Origin: Solobacterium moorei
Lineage (GTDB): Bacteria > Bacillota_I > Bacilli_A > Erysipelotrichales > Erysipelotrichaceae
Direction: 5' to 3'
Assembly (NCBI RefSeq): GCF_036323475.1
Contig: NZ_AP028934.1
Span: 310,001 to 374,000 of the forward strand
DNA: 64,000 nt
Shown: piece after piece, positions 8,881 through 17,585 of the stretch
How positions within the stretch are numbered: the first letter of the stretch is position 1
How the letters are laid out: every line of letters starts with the position of its first letter
Notes under the pieces: model-generated
Database searches by the model: none
The model's input: only the letters and a program-made list of their open reading frames with translations
Told to the model about the DNA's origin: nothing
Translations under genes and position numbers: made by a program

Positions 8881-9393
8881 ATGCTCAATAGACTATTTGG
8901 TGCTCTTGCGGTGGCTGTCGGAGTTGGTGCGGTCGTTGCAGTAAAACTTTTAAAAGATCAGAAAGAAACAGAAAATAAAGAAGAAAATGATGATAATGAA
9001 GTGCGTTTTATAACTCTTTCAGATGGAGATGGAGTAGCACAGCCCACTTATGATGCAAGTGATCGTTCCGTTGAAGTACAGGAAGTATGTGGTGTATATC
9101 CATACCTCAATCCAGACTTCGTAGAAGAATTACTAGCAGAAGCAGCTTCTTTAAACGGTATGTTCGAACAGGATACACTCGTTACAATTCATCACTATGT
9201 ATCATTCGATAGTGAAAAGAACTTTGAAGCATTCGCAGATATTATGACAGCTGCAGGCTATGAATGTTCACAAGAGGGCACCACAAAGAAACTATTTGTA
9301 GAAGATGGCGCAATCATTAGCGATATTTTGAATGTCGCAAATCAAGCGGCTGTATTAAATGGTAGTTACCAAAACTACTCGATTCAAAAGTAA
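8881..9393 (+). CDS. Membrane-anchored or secreted protein of unknown function
   Basis: A 170-residue protein not recognised with confidence. Residues 5-24 (LFGALAVAVGVGAVVAVKLL) form one hydrophobic segment, an uncleaved anchor or signal, followed by a charged linker rich in Lys, Glu, Asn and Asp (25-42). The C-terminal half (about 95-170, with HHYVSFDSEKNFEAFADIM and AAGYEC) is a compact alpha/beta region that loosely recalls the RraB fold of RNase E inhibitors; that is only a resemblance noted by eye. It forms a one-gene unit with its own promoter and terminator, and the group IIC intron sits just after that terminator. Confidence 0.75.
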   Translation: MLNRLFGALAVAVGVGAVVAVKLLKDQKETENKEENDDNEVRFITLSDGDGVAQPTYDASDRSVEVQEVCGVYPYLNPDFVEELLAEAASLNGMFEQDTLVTIHHYVSFDSEKNFEAFADIMTAAGYECSQEGTTKKLFVEDGAIISDILNVANQAAVLNGSYQNYSIQK

Positions 9394-9417
9394 TTTCAAA
9401 CAGGTTTTATAAGTAAT

Positions 9418-9445
9418 AAAGTTGGAGTGAAAGCTTCAACTTTTT
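9418..9445 (+). terminator. Rho-independent terminator, also the intron landing site
   Basis: AAAGTTGGAG (9418-9427) pairs with CTTCAACTTT (9434-9443, one G-U pair) and runs into a T tract ending at 9445. The group IIC intron begins eight bases past the end of the stem, at 9452. Confidence 0.85.
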
Positions 9446-9988
9446 ATACGAGTGTGACGGGCATGTCGCAAACCTAACTGGTGAAAGTCCAGTCGTAGGT
9501 AGTTACCGCCAAGCGTAGCGAACCACAAGCCGTAAGCCGTGAGGCTTTGGGTGAAGGAAGTGGTGTAGCGATTCTTTCGAGGTTACGAACAGAAATCTGA
9601 TATAAGGCTAAATGGAGGGTGAGATTGCTCTACAAATCGAAGCCCAAAAGGTAAACGTAAAACCAAAACAGTAAATCAGGAACTTGTGAAAGAAGAGAGA
9701 AAGGTATGTGACTTACCCTGTGAGGTCTTGTGGACGATGAATCCTAGACGTTTTCAAACAACTATAGTACCATCGGTCGGAAAAGGTCTATCACAAGAAG
9801 TCAGCTGAGCCCATAGTAGGTATACACCAATACTGAAGGGGTTAATGTTTGTATAGTGCAAATCACTATATGTAAGAAAATGAATACTCTGGAATTGAGA
9901 TATCACCTAGAACCATAGAACGTAACTATGGATGGTGAAAAGGCAAGAAGAGAATTTCATTATTTGTGCAATAGAAGGAGGAGCAGCC

Positions 9989-11284
9989 ATGGAATTAATG
10001 GACAAGATTCTAAGTCAAAAGAACTTACAAGAGGCGATGAAAAGAGTCAAGAGTAATAAAGGTGCATCGGGCATTGACAAGATGTCTGTGGAAGAAATTG
10101 ACGAATACTTCAGTAAACATATAGAAGAAATCAAAACTTCGATATGGGAAAAGAAATACAGACCTCGGGCAGTAAAAAGAGTCTATATCCCAAAACCAAA
10201 TGGAAAGAAAAGACCATTGGGGATACCCGTTGTAGTGGATAGAGTAATCCAACAAGCAGTGGCACAAGTGTTTAGTGAACTCTATGACGAGTGCTTTAGT
10301 GAGCATAGTTACGGATTCAGACCAAACAGAAGTGCCCACCAAGCGATGGAGGAAGTACTCTTCTACCTAAACGAAGGGTGTGAATGGGTAATAGACCTAG
10401 ATATTGAAAAGTACTTTGACACAGTGAATCATGATAAGTTGATATCCATACTTAGAGAGAAAGTAAAAGATGATGTAACGCTACATCTCGTAAGGTCCTT
10501 TTTGAGGGCTGGAATCATGGAAGATGGAATCATCCACAGAAATGAAGAAGGAGTTCCACAAGGAGGTCCGCTCAGTCCAATATTATCCAATATCTACCTA
10601 GATAGGTTTGATAAGGAACTGGAAAGCAGAGGGCTAAGATTCGTAAGATACGCAGATGACTGTAATATCCTCGTGAAGAGTGAGATGTCAGCCAACAGAG
10701 TCATGAAGTCTGTATCAAGTTGGCTAGAAAGAAAACTATTTCTAAAGGTCAACATGACAAAAACAAAAGTAGTAAGACCTAGCAATAGTTCGTTTCTTGG
10801 CTTCACGTTCTGGAAAAACAAAGATGGATGGAAAAGTATGCCTACATACGATAGGAAACAAAAACTATGTAAGAAAATAAAAGAAGTGCTATGCCGTAAA
10901 AAGGCAAGTGCACTTCCTTTATCGACTGTATTCACCCAAGTAAACCAAATCGTGAGAGGATGGATAAACTACTTCAGGATTGGCTCGATGAAGACCTTCT
11001 TAAAAGAATTTGGAGAATGGTTGCGACACAAGATACGTGTGATAATTCTAAAACAATGGAAGAAACCAAAACGTATCTATACCAACCTACAAAGTCTAAA
11101 TCGGATACTCAAGGTCAATATCTCTGATGAAAGAATCTACAGTACAGCCAATACTAGACTAGGTCTATATCGACAGGCAAATGGAAACACAATAAAATTC
11201 TTATTGAGTCCAAAGGTACTATCGATGAAAAGCAAAGACAGACCGGGATTAATCAATCCACTAGAATATTATCAATCTAAGTAA
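9989..11284 (+). CDS. ltrA: Group II intron reverse transcriptase/maturase
   Basis: Makes the intron mobile by splicing its RNA and reverse-transcribing it at the target. AAGGAGGAG at 9975-9983 fixes the start at the ATG at 9989 (431 residues), although the frame is open from 9932. Fingers and palm motifs occur in order: KSNKGASGID (21-30), YGFRPNRSAHQAM (108-120), DIEKYFDTVNHDK (138-150), GVPQGGPLSPILSNI (188-202), and the active site YADD (221-224). The X/maturase region (QVNQIVRGWINYFRIG) follows. There is no C-terminal HNH endonuclease, as expected for class IIC. Confidence 0.95.
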   Translation: MELMDKILSQKNLQEAMKRVKSNKGASGIDKMSVEEIDEYFSKHIEEIKTSIWEKKYRPRAVKRVYIPKPNGKKRPLGIPVVVDRVIQQAVAQVFSELYDECFSEHSYGFRPNRSAHQAMEEVLFYLNEGCEWVIDLDIEKYFDTVNHDKLISILREKVKDDVTLHLVRSFLRAGIMEDGIIHRNEEGVPQGGPLSPILSNIYLDRFDKELESRGLRFVRYADDCNILVKSEMSANRVMKSVSSWLERKLFLKVNMTKTKVVRPSNSSFLGFTFWKNKDGWKSMPTYDRKQKLCKKIKEVLCRKKASALPLSTVFTQVNQIVRGWINYFRIGSMKTFLKEFGEWLRHKIRVIILKQWKKPKRIYTNLQSLNRILKVNISDERIYSTANTRLGLYRQANGNTIKFLLSPKVLSMKSKDRPGLINPLEYYQSK

Positions 11285-11305
11285 AGGTAGAAACAATACA
11301 AATGT

Positions 11306-11383
11306 AGCGCCGTATACGAGACCCGTATGTACGGTGCAATGAGAGGGTCGAGGAATATCTGGATAAGATATTCTCACTCTACT
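11306..11383 (+). ncRNA. Group II intron domains V and VI
   Basis: Domain V: AGCGCCGTATACGAG (11306-11320) pairs with ACCCGTATGTACGGTGC (11321-11337), with the catalytic AGC triad at its 5' edge. Domain VI: stem GAATATC (11353-11359) / GATATTC (11367-11373); the candidate bulged branch-point A is at 11376, about 6-11 bases before the possible 3' ends. Confidence 0.75.
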
Positions 11384-11386
11384 CTA

Positions 11387-12520
11387 TTATGAATTGATAT
11401 GGATACTGATGAGATTTGCCTTTTCTTGTGATGTAAGTCCCAATGCATGGAGATCACATCCCTTTGGGCATATCTCTCTTACCAATAGGTGTAGGTTCTC
11501 TAGACTACCTTTCTGCCAAGAGGCCATCGAATCACAGTAGAACATACGTGTCCTGCGAGTTCCATCTTCACGTATCTCCGCTTCTTCAGCTAGGACGAAT
11601 TCACTTCCTCTGTCTGTTAATATGACCTCGGCTTCTTTTTCGAACATTTCTTTTCCTAATATCTTTTCCAATAATAGGATCCCATCCAACATATGTAAGG
11701 AGTCCTTTACGGTTTGATAGATACATATCAACAGGTCATACTCTCTGAATTTGAAGGTCTGTAGGAAAGGTCCGTTGGACACGTCGTTGTATACCGTATC
11801 CATCTCTACGACCTTGGCATTTGGATTCTTTTCCATGTATATCAAGAAGTCGGAGTACTTTCTTCCTGTCAGGTATCGATTGTCTTTACGTGGCTTGTAT
11901 GTATTGCGCTTTTGTTTGGACATCTTTCGTCTTACGACACGTTTCAAATCGATGGCACCGATCGATACACCCACATCTTGGAAGACACCATTTTCGATAT
12001 AGTTGTATATCGTCTTTTCTGATAACTTGATTTCTTTGTGGCTTTGAAGAATAGAGTAGATGGACTGACCTTTCTTAATCAATGGTAATAAGAGTTCACC
12101 GAGCTGCTTGATATCATTTACTGTCGCATTGACACCTTGTCGTGAAGATGTAAGTGTCATCTGGTAGTCGTGCTGTGCATCAAGGGCAGAGTATCGATAT
12201 TTGTCATAGAGACAAGAGCGATAGTTTCCACATCCATTACAAGCTCCTGGTGACTTGTCCCTGCGAGTACATTTGAAAGGGACATAATCGATACAATTCA
12301 GAGTACAATGGCGTTCATGTTTACAGCGTTTGTAGTTAGCACACTCTAGAGGCAGATTACATTTGTATGCAAGGACACGATGGAATTTGATTTCTTTTCC
12401 TATGGTTGATTTGTCTTTACCAAGGGTAGTAGCGATAGCTTGTTTGGTAGAACCATTTTCGATACCAGTTTCAATGATCTGTCTATCTGAATAAGACATG
12501 TGTGAATTCTTCGTTAACAT
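11387..12520 (-). pseudogene. IS30-family transposase, C-terminally truncated
   Basis: The N-terminal helix-turn-helix (YSDRQIIETGIENGSTKQAI), a Cys-rich region, and the DDE catalytic core are all present: EMDTVYN, ILTDRGSEF and the Glu of KGSLENLHLLVREICPKG. The protein then stops at KANLISIHINS, where family members continue through a conserved Arg-Lys-Ser-Leu segment for a few dozen more residues. The stop codon comes from the neighbouring intron sequence. Loss of the end of the protein and of one IS end implies an immobile remnant, although the 377-residue frame itself is undamaged. Confidence 0.85.
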
Positions 12521-12650
12521 AATGTTTTCCTCCTAAAACACGAAGAATCGGCACTTATATTGAACTAGAAGTGTAAGAGTAAATTCAACTAGAGCTTGGT
12601 GAATAACTAAATTCAACTTTCGTACCTTAGAAGTGGAATTTAACTTTTCA
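11388..12650 (-). mobile_element. IS30-family element A, 3' end missing
   Basis: It holds the IS30 transposase 11387-12520. The transposase-start end of the element lies to the right: three spaced copies of ATTCAACT/ATTTAACT (12583-12590, 12611-12618, 12638-12645) probably mark it, resembling the repeated end motif of IS30 element B. The other end is gone, cut off exactly at the 3' edge of group IIC intron copy 1. The right border is uncertain. Confidence 0.6.
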
Positions 12651-12784
12651 CTTGAGGAATAAAAGAAATAGTTTGGTTATGCATTGTCTAACAAATCATT
12701 GTTATATAAAATATAAGTGAAATTAATCACATGTTTTATACATGCATAATTGATTGAGTGAGAACATAAAAGGGGGAGGACAAT

Positions 12785-13834
12785 ATGTTATTTCACATTA
12801 GTGGGGATACGGCCATATATCAATGGGTCGCAATGTTAGGGGTACTTGCCAGCTTGATCTTGTTGAACGAGTTTTCTCGTCGAACAAAGTTTGGCGGTAT
12901 CTTGATGTTTTTTGTTTTGCCATTAATTTTAACAGTGTATTTTATCGCAATTTATGTATCAGCTAGAATGGGTGCAGAGTGGGCATTACACAATCAGACA
13001 TATCTATATATGAATGGTTGGTTCCATTACGCAAAGTTATATGCATCACTAACTGGATGTATTGGATTTATGATGATTAAATACAAATGGGGTATTGGGA
13101 AACAGCACTGGTTCCGTGCATTCCCATTTGCGATTGTTGCAATTAATATTTTAATTGCAGTAGCTAGTGACTTCGAATCAGCGATTAACGGATGGTATAA
13201 GTGGTGGCTATCTTCTGAAGGTGTTTGGTTATATGGTGGGTGGCACAATGTATTCAACGGTTTAGCTGGTTTAATTAATATCTTCTGTATGACAGGCTGG
13301 TGGGCTGTATATTCTTCTAAAGATGAGAAGGATATGGTATGGCCAGATATGATTTGGGTATATATCTTAATTTATGATGTATGGAATTTCGCATATACAT
13401 ATAACTGCTTGCCAACGCATACTTGGTTCTGCGGTGTTGCACTATTACTTTCACCTACAATTCCTGCATTGTTATGGAATAAGGGTGGATGGATTCAAAA
13501 TAGAGCGAATACATTATGTATCTGGTGCATGTTTGCACAGGTATTCCCATTATTCCAGGAAACATTGGCTGATGGCACAAAGGCATTCCCATGGGTTACA
13601 TTACCAACGTTATACGCAGATGGAACATTAAATGGTATCGTAGCAGGTGGAAGTGCTAACGCAAATCCAACCATGATGACGATTGTGAGTGGATTAGCTC
13701 TTGTGGTAAACCTTATTGCAATCATCTATATTATCCGCACTTGTATGAAGACAAAGAAGAATCCATACAAGGGAGAAGTATTTACAGAATTTAAGTATTA
13801 CAAAGATGCAGCTGCTCGTGCAGTAATTGACTAA
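12785..13834 (+). CDS. Conserved multi-pass membrane protein (DUF5692-like)
   Basis: A 349-residue integral membrane protein with roughly eight to nine hydrophobic segments (for example 16-27, 38-58, 88-100, 112-127, 160-176, 190-203, 222-233, 309-325) and an unusual wealth of Trp and Tyr (GWYKWWLSSEGVWLYGGWHN). A short basic tail ends the protein. It matches what I remember of the DUF5692 family, whose function is unknown; this assignment is from memory. AGGGGGAGGA precedes the ATG. It stands alone between the IS30 remnant and a strong terminator. Confidence 0.7.
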   Translation: MLFHISGDTAIYQWVAMLGVLASLILLNEFSRRTKFGGILMFFVLPLILTVYFIAIYVSARMGAEWALHNQTYLYMNGWFHYAKLYASLTGCIGFMMIKYKWGIGKQHWFRAFPFAIVAINILIAVASDFESAINGWYKWWLSSEGVWLYGGWHNVFNGLAGLINIFCMTGWWAVYSSKDEKDMVWPDMIWVYILIYDVWNFAYTYNCLPTHTWFCGVALLLSPTIPALLWNKGGWIQNRANTLCIWCMFAQVFPLFQETLADGTKAFPWVTLPTLYADGTLNGIVAGGSANANPTMMTIVSGLALVVNLIAIIYIIRTCMKTKKNPYKGEVFTEFKYYKDAAARAVID

Positions 13835-13860
13835 TTAACAATTGAAAGGGATAGAATTAT

Positions 13861-13912
13861 AAAAAGGTAGGTCCTAAGAAGGTATACTTCATTTGGGGAC
13901 TACCTTTTATTT
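13861..13912 (+). terminator. Rho-independent terminator
   Basis: AAAAGGTAG (13862-13870) pairs with CTACCTTTT (13900-13908), extended by TCC/GGA past one bulged G, with a T-rich 3' side. It closes the membrane-protein gene. Confidence 0.8.
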
Positions 13913-14249
13913 CGGGTTGAATATTTTAAATTGATAAAGGCAACGGAGATACTAACTGATAGATTATAAAAGTTAATAAAATCTTAAAGGAGTCTGTATT
14001 TGAATCTTATACATTGTAACTTAAAATTGATATATGAAACGAAAGCTTCTTTTGTTTGTGAATACATCCTTTGAATACGAAAATTGCTAGACTAGACCAG
14101 TTAAAAACAGCAAATGAATCCACGTTAGCAAGTATCGTTGATGGTAGATATCACAGTTCTTAGCAATGATTTGGTATAAAGTAAAACGCTGCAGAAATCA
14201 TTGAGAGAGAAAGAAATCTATTTGCAGCAATCATCGCTTTATAAAGGGA
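13913..14249. other. Gene-free A+T-rich stretch
   Basis: No sustained reading frame, promoter or RNA structure stands out. Short translatable pieces (for example around 14098-14165) have several stops and are probably remnants of decayed coding sequence continuing from the pseudogene to the right. Confidence 0.4.
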
Positions 14250-15559
14250 ATATAGAGGGTATTTACGTTTCTATTATCATTTGTAATCGTAATCGTCGGT
14301 CTTATTCCTGGAGAAGCAGTCAGTTGGGTTGAGGATACAACCGGTTTTCAATTTCAGAAAGTTATTGTAAAGGATTTATCTACCGGTGCGTAGGTCGCAA
14401 ATCTATTACAAGGAGATATTCCGGAACTGAAAGCAGGAGTTATTTACTCGTTGAATGTAGAATATGCAGTTCCATCCTCCCTACAGTTTTCAAATACCTA
14501 TTTTCATTTAAATCTTGGCAATGGAACGTATATTACAACACTTCCAGGTTCCACGTTTACAGAAGAATTTAGGTATAATTTCTGGACCGATCAATCAACT
14601 GAAACTATTAACAAAGGTGATACAACTACGACATTGATGACGTTGATTATTGGTGGTAAGTCTTTAAGGGAGGCTGGTAGTAAGACGCTGTTGAAATTGA
14701 ATATCCAAGTGATATTGAATGTGTTTCGCTTGAAGAAACACAACTCTATCATAGAAATGGTACGGTTGTATCTACAGCAGAGAGTGGTGGTATTAAGACT
14801 ACAAAAGTAGAATGGGATGAGCCAGGTTCTTATTCTGGAACTCCGATATTTGTGCCACATGTTAAGGTTCCAGTAAATTCTATCTTGTGCAAGTGGTCAA
14901 CCTTCAATAGTGTTTTAAGGAAACTTAAGAAGGAAATTTGGGATGATACGCCAAATGTTGATCGAACATCTCGCAATGCTTCTACAATGATAATTAAGAT
15001 GATTGATGATGTTGATCTATAGTAGGTAAATCCGCATGCTTTAACAGATACAGAGGTCACCTAGGCTTATAAAATATAATACATATAACGTGCGTTTAGG
15101 GTCCTTGCTGATTAAGATTGAACTGACAGCTCCAATAACGCCAAAGACAATTGAAATGATGATTGATGGGACAAACACTGCTATCATTCGTGGTGTAACA
15201 ATTTCATATCACAATGACATGGTGTATGGAAATATCTATTGGACATCCGCTAGTGTGCTGGTGGTGCATCTAGCGTGAGTATCTTATAGAAGTTTAATGT
15301 TTTTGTGATAATTACAAATACAGCATTAGGTTTAGATATCAATGATTCTATCAAGTTTATCAAGGTTGATTTGGGTACAATTTCTGCACAATATGATGGC
15401 GTGCCCCCTCAACGTGACCTATTAGATACATGGAATCCAAATCACAGGTTTATTTCAGGTGGTGAATACTATGGTTGGTCTTACATTCAAAATGGTGTAG
15501 ATGGTAACTGGAAAGAAGGCATAAACACAGATGTTAAGACAGCTATAAATTTTATATGA
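14250..15559 (+). pseudogene. Decayed gene for a secreted or surface protein
   Basis: Remnants in several frames line up on the plus strand. Frame A (about 14262-14800) begins with a signal-peptide-like stretch (FLLSFVIVIVGLIPGEAVS) and is broken by an in-frame TAG at 14391-14393. A second piece in another frame (14690-15022) reads VEIEYPSDIECVSLEET and ends with a run rich in Asp. Further pieces lie at 15090-15278 and 15305-15559, the last with many aromatic and Gly residues (GGEYYGWSYIQNGVDGNW). No intact start exists. The parent was probably a large extracytoplasmic protein; I do not recognise its family. Confidence 0.6.
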
Positions 15560-15724
15560 CAGGCACAATATCAACCGCTGTTGATACTTACCACTCAAAC
15601 TGGATAAGATGGAAATGACATCTAACTTTGAAGTGAAGTTCGTCAAGCTAAAGCTAGGTAAAACTATCAAACTTTTTTGTGGAAGTGAATGAGTTTTTGT
15701 GAATATTTCTGTAGAGGTGAGACG

Positions 15725-16873
15725 ATGAAATGTCCACGTTGTGGGAACTTACAAAAATCATACTTTTATAAAGGTAGTCATGGCTATTACTGTCGAAAAT
15801 GTATTAGGTTTGGAAGGCTTTTATTAGAGGAAGAGGAAACGAGTCTAGAACTTCAGGCTATTCAAGAGGATTGTAGTGAATATACCATGCAGTATCCCTT
15901 AACAAAATTTCAAGAAGCAGTATCTAAAGAGTGTCAAATGAATATAAGAACACAGGATGTATTACTAGAGTGTGTATGTGGCGCGGGTAAAACGGAAATG
16001 GTACTTGCTAGTATTGCGGATGCATTAAATGAGAATCGAAAAGTCTGTTTTGCGATTGCAAGAAGACAAGTTGTATTAGAACTATCAGAAAGACTAAAGA
16101 CCTATTTCAAGAAAGCAAAAATCATCGCAGTATGTGGTGGTCATACGGATGAGATTGATGGAGATTTAATTGTGTGTACAACTCATCAGTTATATCGCTA
16201 CCAAGGACAATTCTCGTTACTGATATTGGATGAACCGGATGCTTTTCCATATCGTGGCGACGAAGTACTACATGGGATTGCACAACATGCGTGCATAGGG
16301 CATGTCATCTACTTAACAGCGACGCCAGACAATTATTTGTTGAATAGAGTACAAGAAGGGACAATGCGTCATATCGTGTTAAATAAAAGACCACATGGAC
16401 ATGATTTGCCAGTCCCAAGACTTTTTATTTATCCATCGATAGTATTGTTTTGGGTATTATTACGATGGATAAACAAACATACATGCAATCCAAGAATTAT
16501 CTTTGTGCCAACGATAAAAACTGCAAGTATATTAGGAAAAATTCTGAGCATATTTATGAAATGTTATGTGTGTACAAGTGAAAGTGAAGATAGAGACAGG
16601 ATCATTTATGAGTTTAAAAAAGAATCAAACGGTATTATGATTGCGACGACAGTTCTAGAACGAGGTGTCACAATTCCAAAGGCAGATATCTGTGTATGGC
16701 ATGCGAATCACTCGGTATTTGATGAAGCTGGCTTAATTCAAATGGCTGGTAGAGCAGGGAGAAGCTTCACATCACCAGAGGGAGATGTATTATTTTTGTG
16801 TAGTGAGAAGACAGAACTTGTACAGCTTTGCAAAGAGAAGATTGAGCAGGCAAATCACGTATGCATTGTTTAA
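15725..16873 (+). CDS. comFA: Competence DNA-translocation ATPase ComFA
   Basis: Helicase-like ATPase that helps pull single-stranded DNA into the cell during natural transformation. An N-terminal zinc finger (C3, C6, C23, C26) precedes a DEAD-type core: Walker A GAGKT (86-90), Walker B DEPD (169-172), the TAT motif in YLTATPDN, and the motif VI region QMAGRAGRSF. GAGGTGAG at 15713-15720 selects the ATG at 15725 rather than the in-frame ATG at 15689, giving 382 residues. It overlaps comFC by 13 bases. Whether the organism is transformable cannot be told from this pair alone. Confidence 0.93.
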   Translation: MKCPRCGNLQKSYFYKGSHGYYCRKCIRFGRLLLEEEETSLELQAIQEDCSEYTMQYPLTKFQEAVSKECQMNIRTQDVLLECVCGAGKTEMVLASIADALNENRKVCFAIARRQVVLELSERLKTYFKKAKIIAVCGGHTDEIDGDLIVCTTHQLYRYQGQFSLLILDEPDAFPYRGDEVLHGIAQHACIGHVIYLTATPDNYLLNRVQEGTMRHIVLNKRPHGHDLPVPRLFIYPSIVLFWVLLRWINKHTCNPRIIFVPTIKTASILGKILSIFMKCYVCTSESEDRDRIIYEFKKESNGIMIATTVLERGVTIPKADICVWHANHSVFDEAGLIQMAGRAGRSFTSPEGDVLFLCSEKTELVQLCKEKIEQANHVCIV

Positions 16874-17487
16874 TGTGTGGATTGGAAAAAGGAGATGGGG
16901 ATATTATCGATATTTTAGAAAATGATGATCCTTTATGTCATACATGCCGCAGTAGCTTAAAACATGTCAGATTTCGTATGAAGTTTCATGGATACAAGCT
17001 ATATGCGAGTTATGTTTATGATGATACGTTTGCGAAGATATTAGTTCAATACAAGGAATGTTTTGATGAAGCTTTGAAAACAGTATTTCTCTATCCATTT
17101 CGTTGGTGGTTGATGATACGATTTTTTGGATATACTGTCTGTTATTTGCCAAGTTCAAAAGAAAAAATCACAAAACGTGGGTTTCACCATCTAGAAAAGA
17201 TGTTTTCATCACTTTCTTTACGGCAGGCGGATCTCTTTGAAAAAGTGAATGATTTTGATCAGAAAAATCGTAGTGTGGAAGAACGAATGAGGATGGCTGA
17301 TAACATTGCATTAAAAAAAGATTGTGTTGTGCCAAAGAAGGTTCTATTGGTAGATGATACGATTACAACAGGTGCTTCTTTGTTGGGGGCACTTCGTTGT
17401 TTGAAGGATTATGACTGTAAGATTGTAATTTATGTAGTCAGTGTGAATCATCTCTGGCTAAAAAAGCCTAGAATATTCGGGAAATGA
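16861..17487 (+). CDS. comFC: ComF family protein (phosphoribosyltransferase fold)
   Basis: Partner of ComFA in DNA uptake. Its 208 residues show an N-terminal four-Cys zinc site (C3, C6 and the CHTC pair near 27-30) and a C-terminal PRTase domain with the PRPP-binding loop VLLVDDTITTGAS (about 161-173). It overlaps comFA, so the two are translated together. A terminator follows at 17505. The ribosome hibernation gene that often sits next in related genomes is absent here. Confidence 0.92.
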   Translation: MHCLMCGLEKGDGDIIDILENDDPLCHTCRSSLKHVRFRMKFHGYKLYASYVYDDTFAKILVQYKECFDEALKTVFLYPFRWWLMIRFFGYTVCYLPSSKEKITKRGFHHLEKMFSSLSLRQADLFEKVNDFDQKNRSVEERMRMADNIALKKDCVVPKKVLLVDDTITTGASLLGALRCLKDYDCKIVIYVVSVNHLWLKKPRIFGK

Positions 17488-17504
17488 AGTGATTCTAAAG
17501 TGTT

Positions 17505-17529
17505 GGCAGTGCTTGTCGCATTGCCTTTT
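17505..17529 (+). terminator. comFC terminator
   Basis: GGCAGTGC (17505-17512) pairs with GCATTGCC (17518-17525, one G-U pair) and is followed by TTTT. Its right arm contains the -35 box of the secA promoter, so terminator and promoter overlap. Confidence 0.8.
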
Positions 17530-17549
17530 ACATGTCGAAAATATATAAT
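17521..17549 (+). promoter_or_regulatory. Promoter of secA-prfB
   Basis: TTGCCT (17521-17526) and TATAAT (17544-17549) are separated by 17 bases. GGAGG precedes the secA ATG at 17586. Confidence 0.7.
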
Positions 17550-17585
17550 AAAATAGTTATTTAGTATAAAAAATATGGAGGCATT

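Larger units (their letters stand above)
9452..11387 (+). mobile_element. Group IIC intron, copy 1 (3' end placed within about 5 bases)
   Basis: The element starts with the group II 5' end GTGTGACGGG, carries a structured leader of about 540 bases, encodes a reverse transcriptase/maturase, and ends with a recognisable domain V and VI (11306-11383). The maturase resembles the Geobacillus GsI-IIC type and lacks an HNH endonuclease domain, and the intron lies just after a terminator hairpin, as is known for class IIC. The 3' splice site is AC at 11382 or AT at 11387; I cannot decide because the second copy is cut off. It abuts a truncated IS30 gene on its right. Confidence 0.88.

Noticed and set aside
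9418-9451. Terminator hairpin as the missing end of IS30 element A
   Set aside because: Some AAGTTG/CAACTT resemblance to the IS end repeats exists, but the sequence is a normal hairpin plus T tract right after a gene, and no clear terminal repeat matches.
14451-14810. 119-residue ORF as an intact gene
   Set aside because: It is the middle of a longer frame that continues upstream past an in-frame TAG, lacks a ribosome site, and shifts frame downstream; it belongs to a pseudogene.
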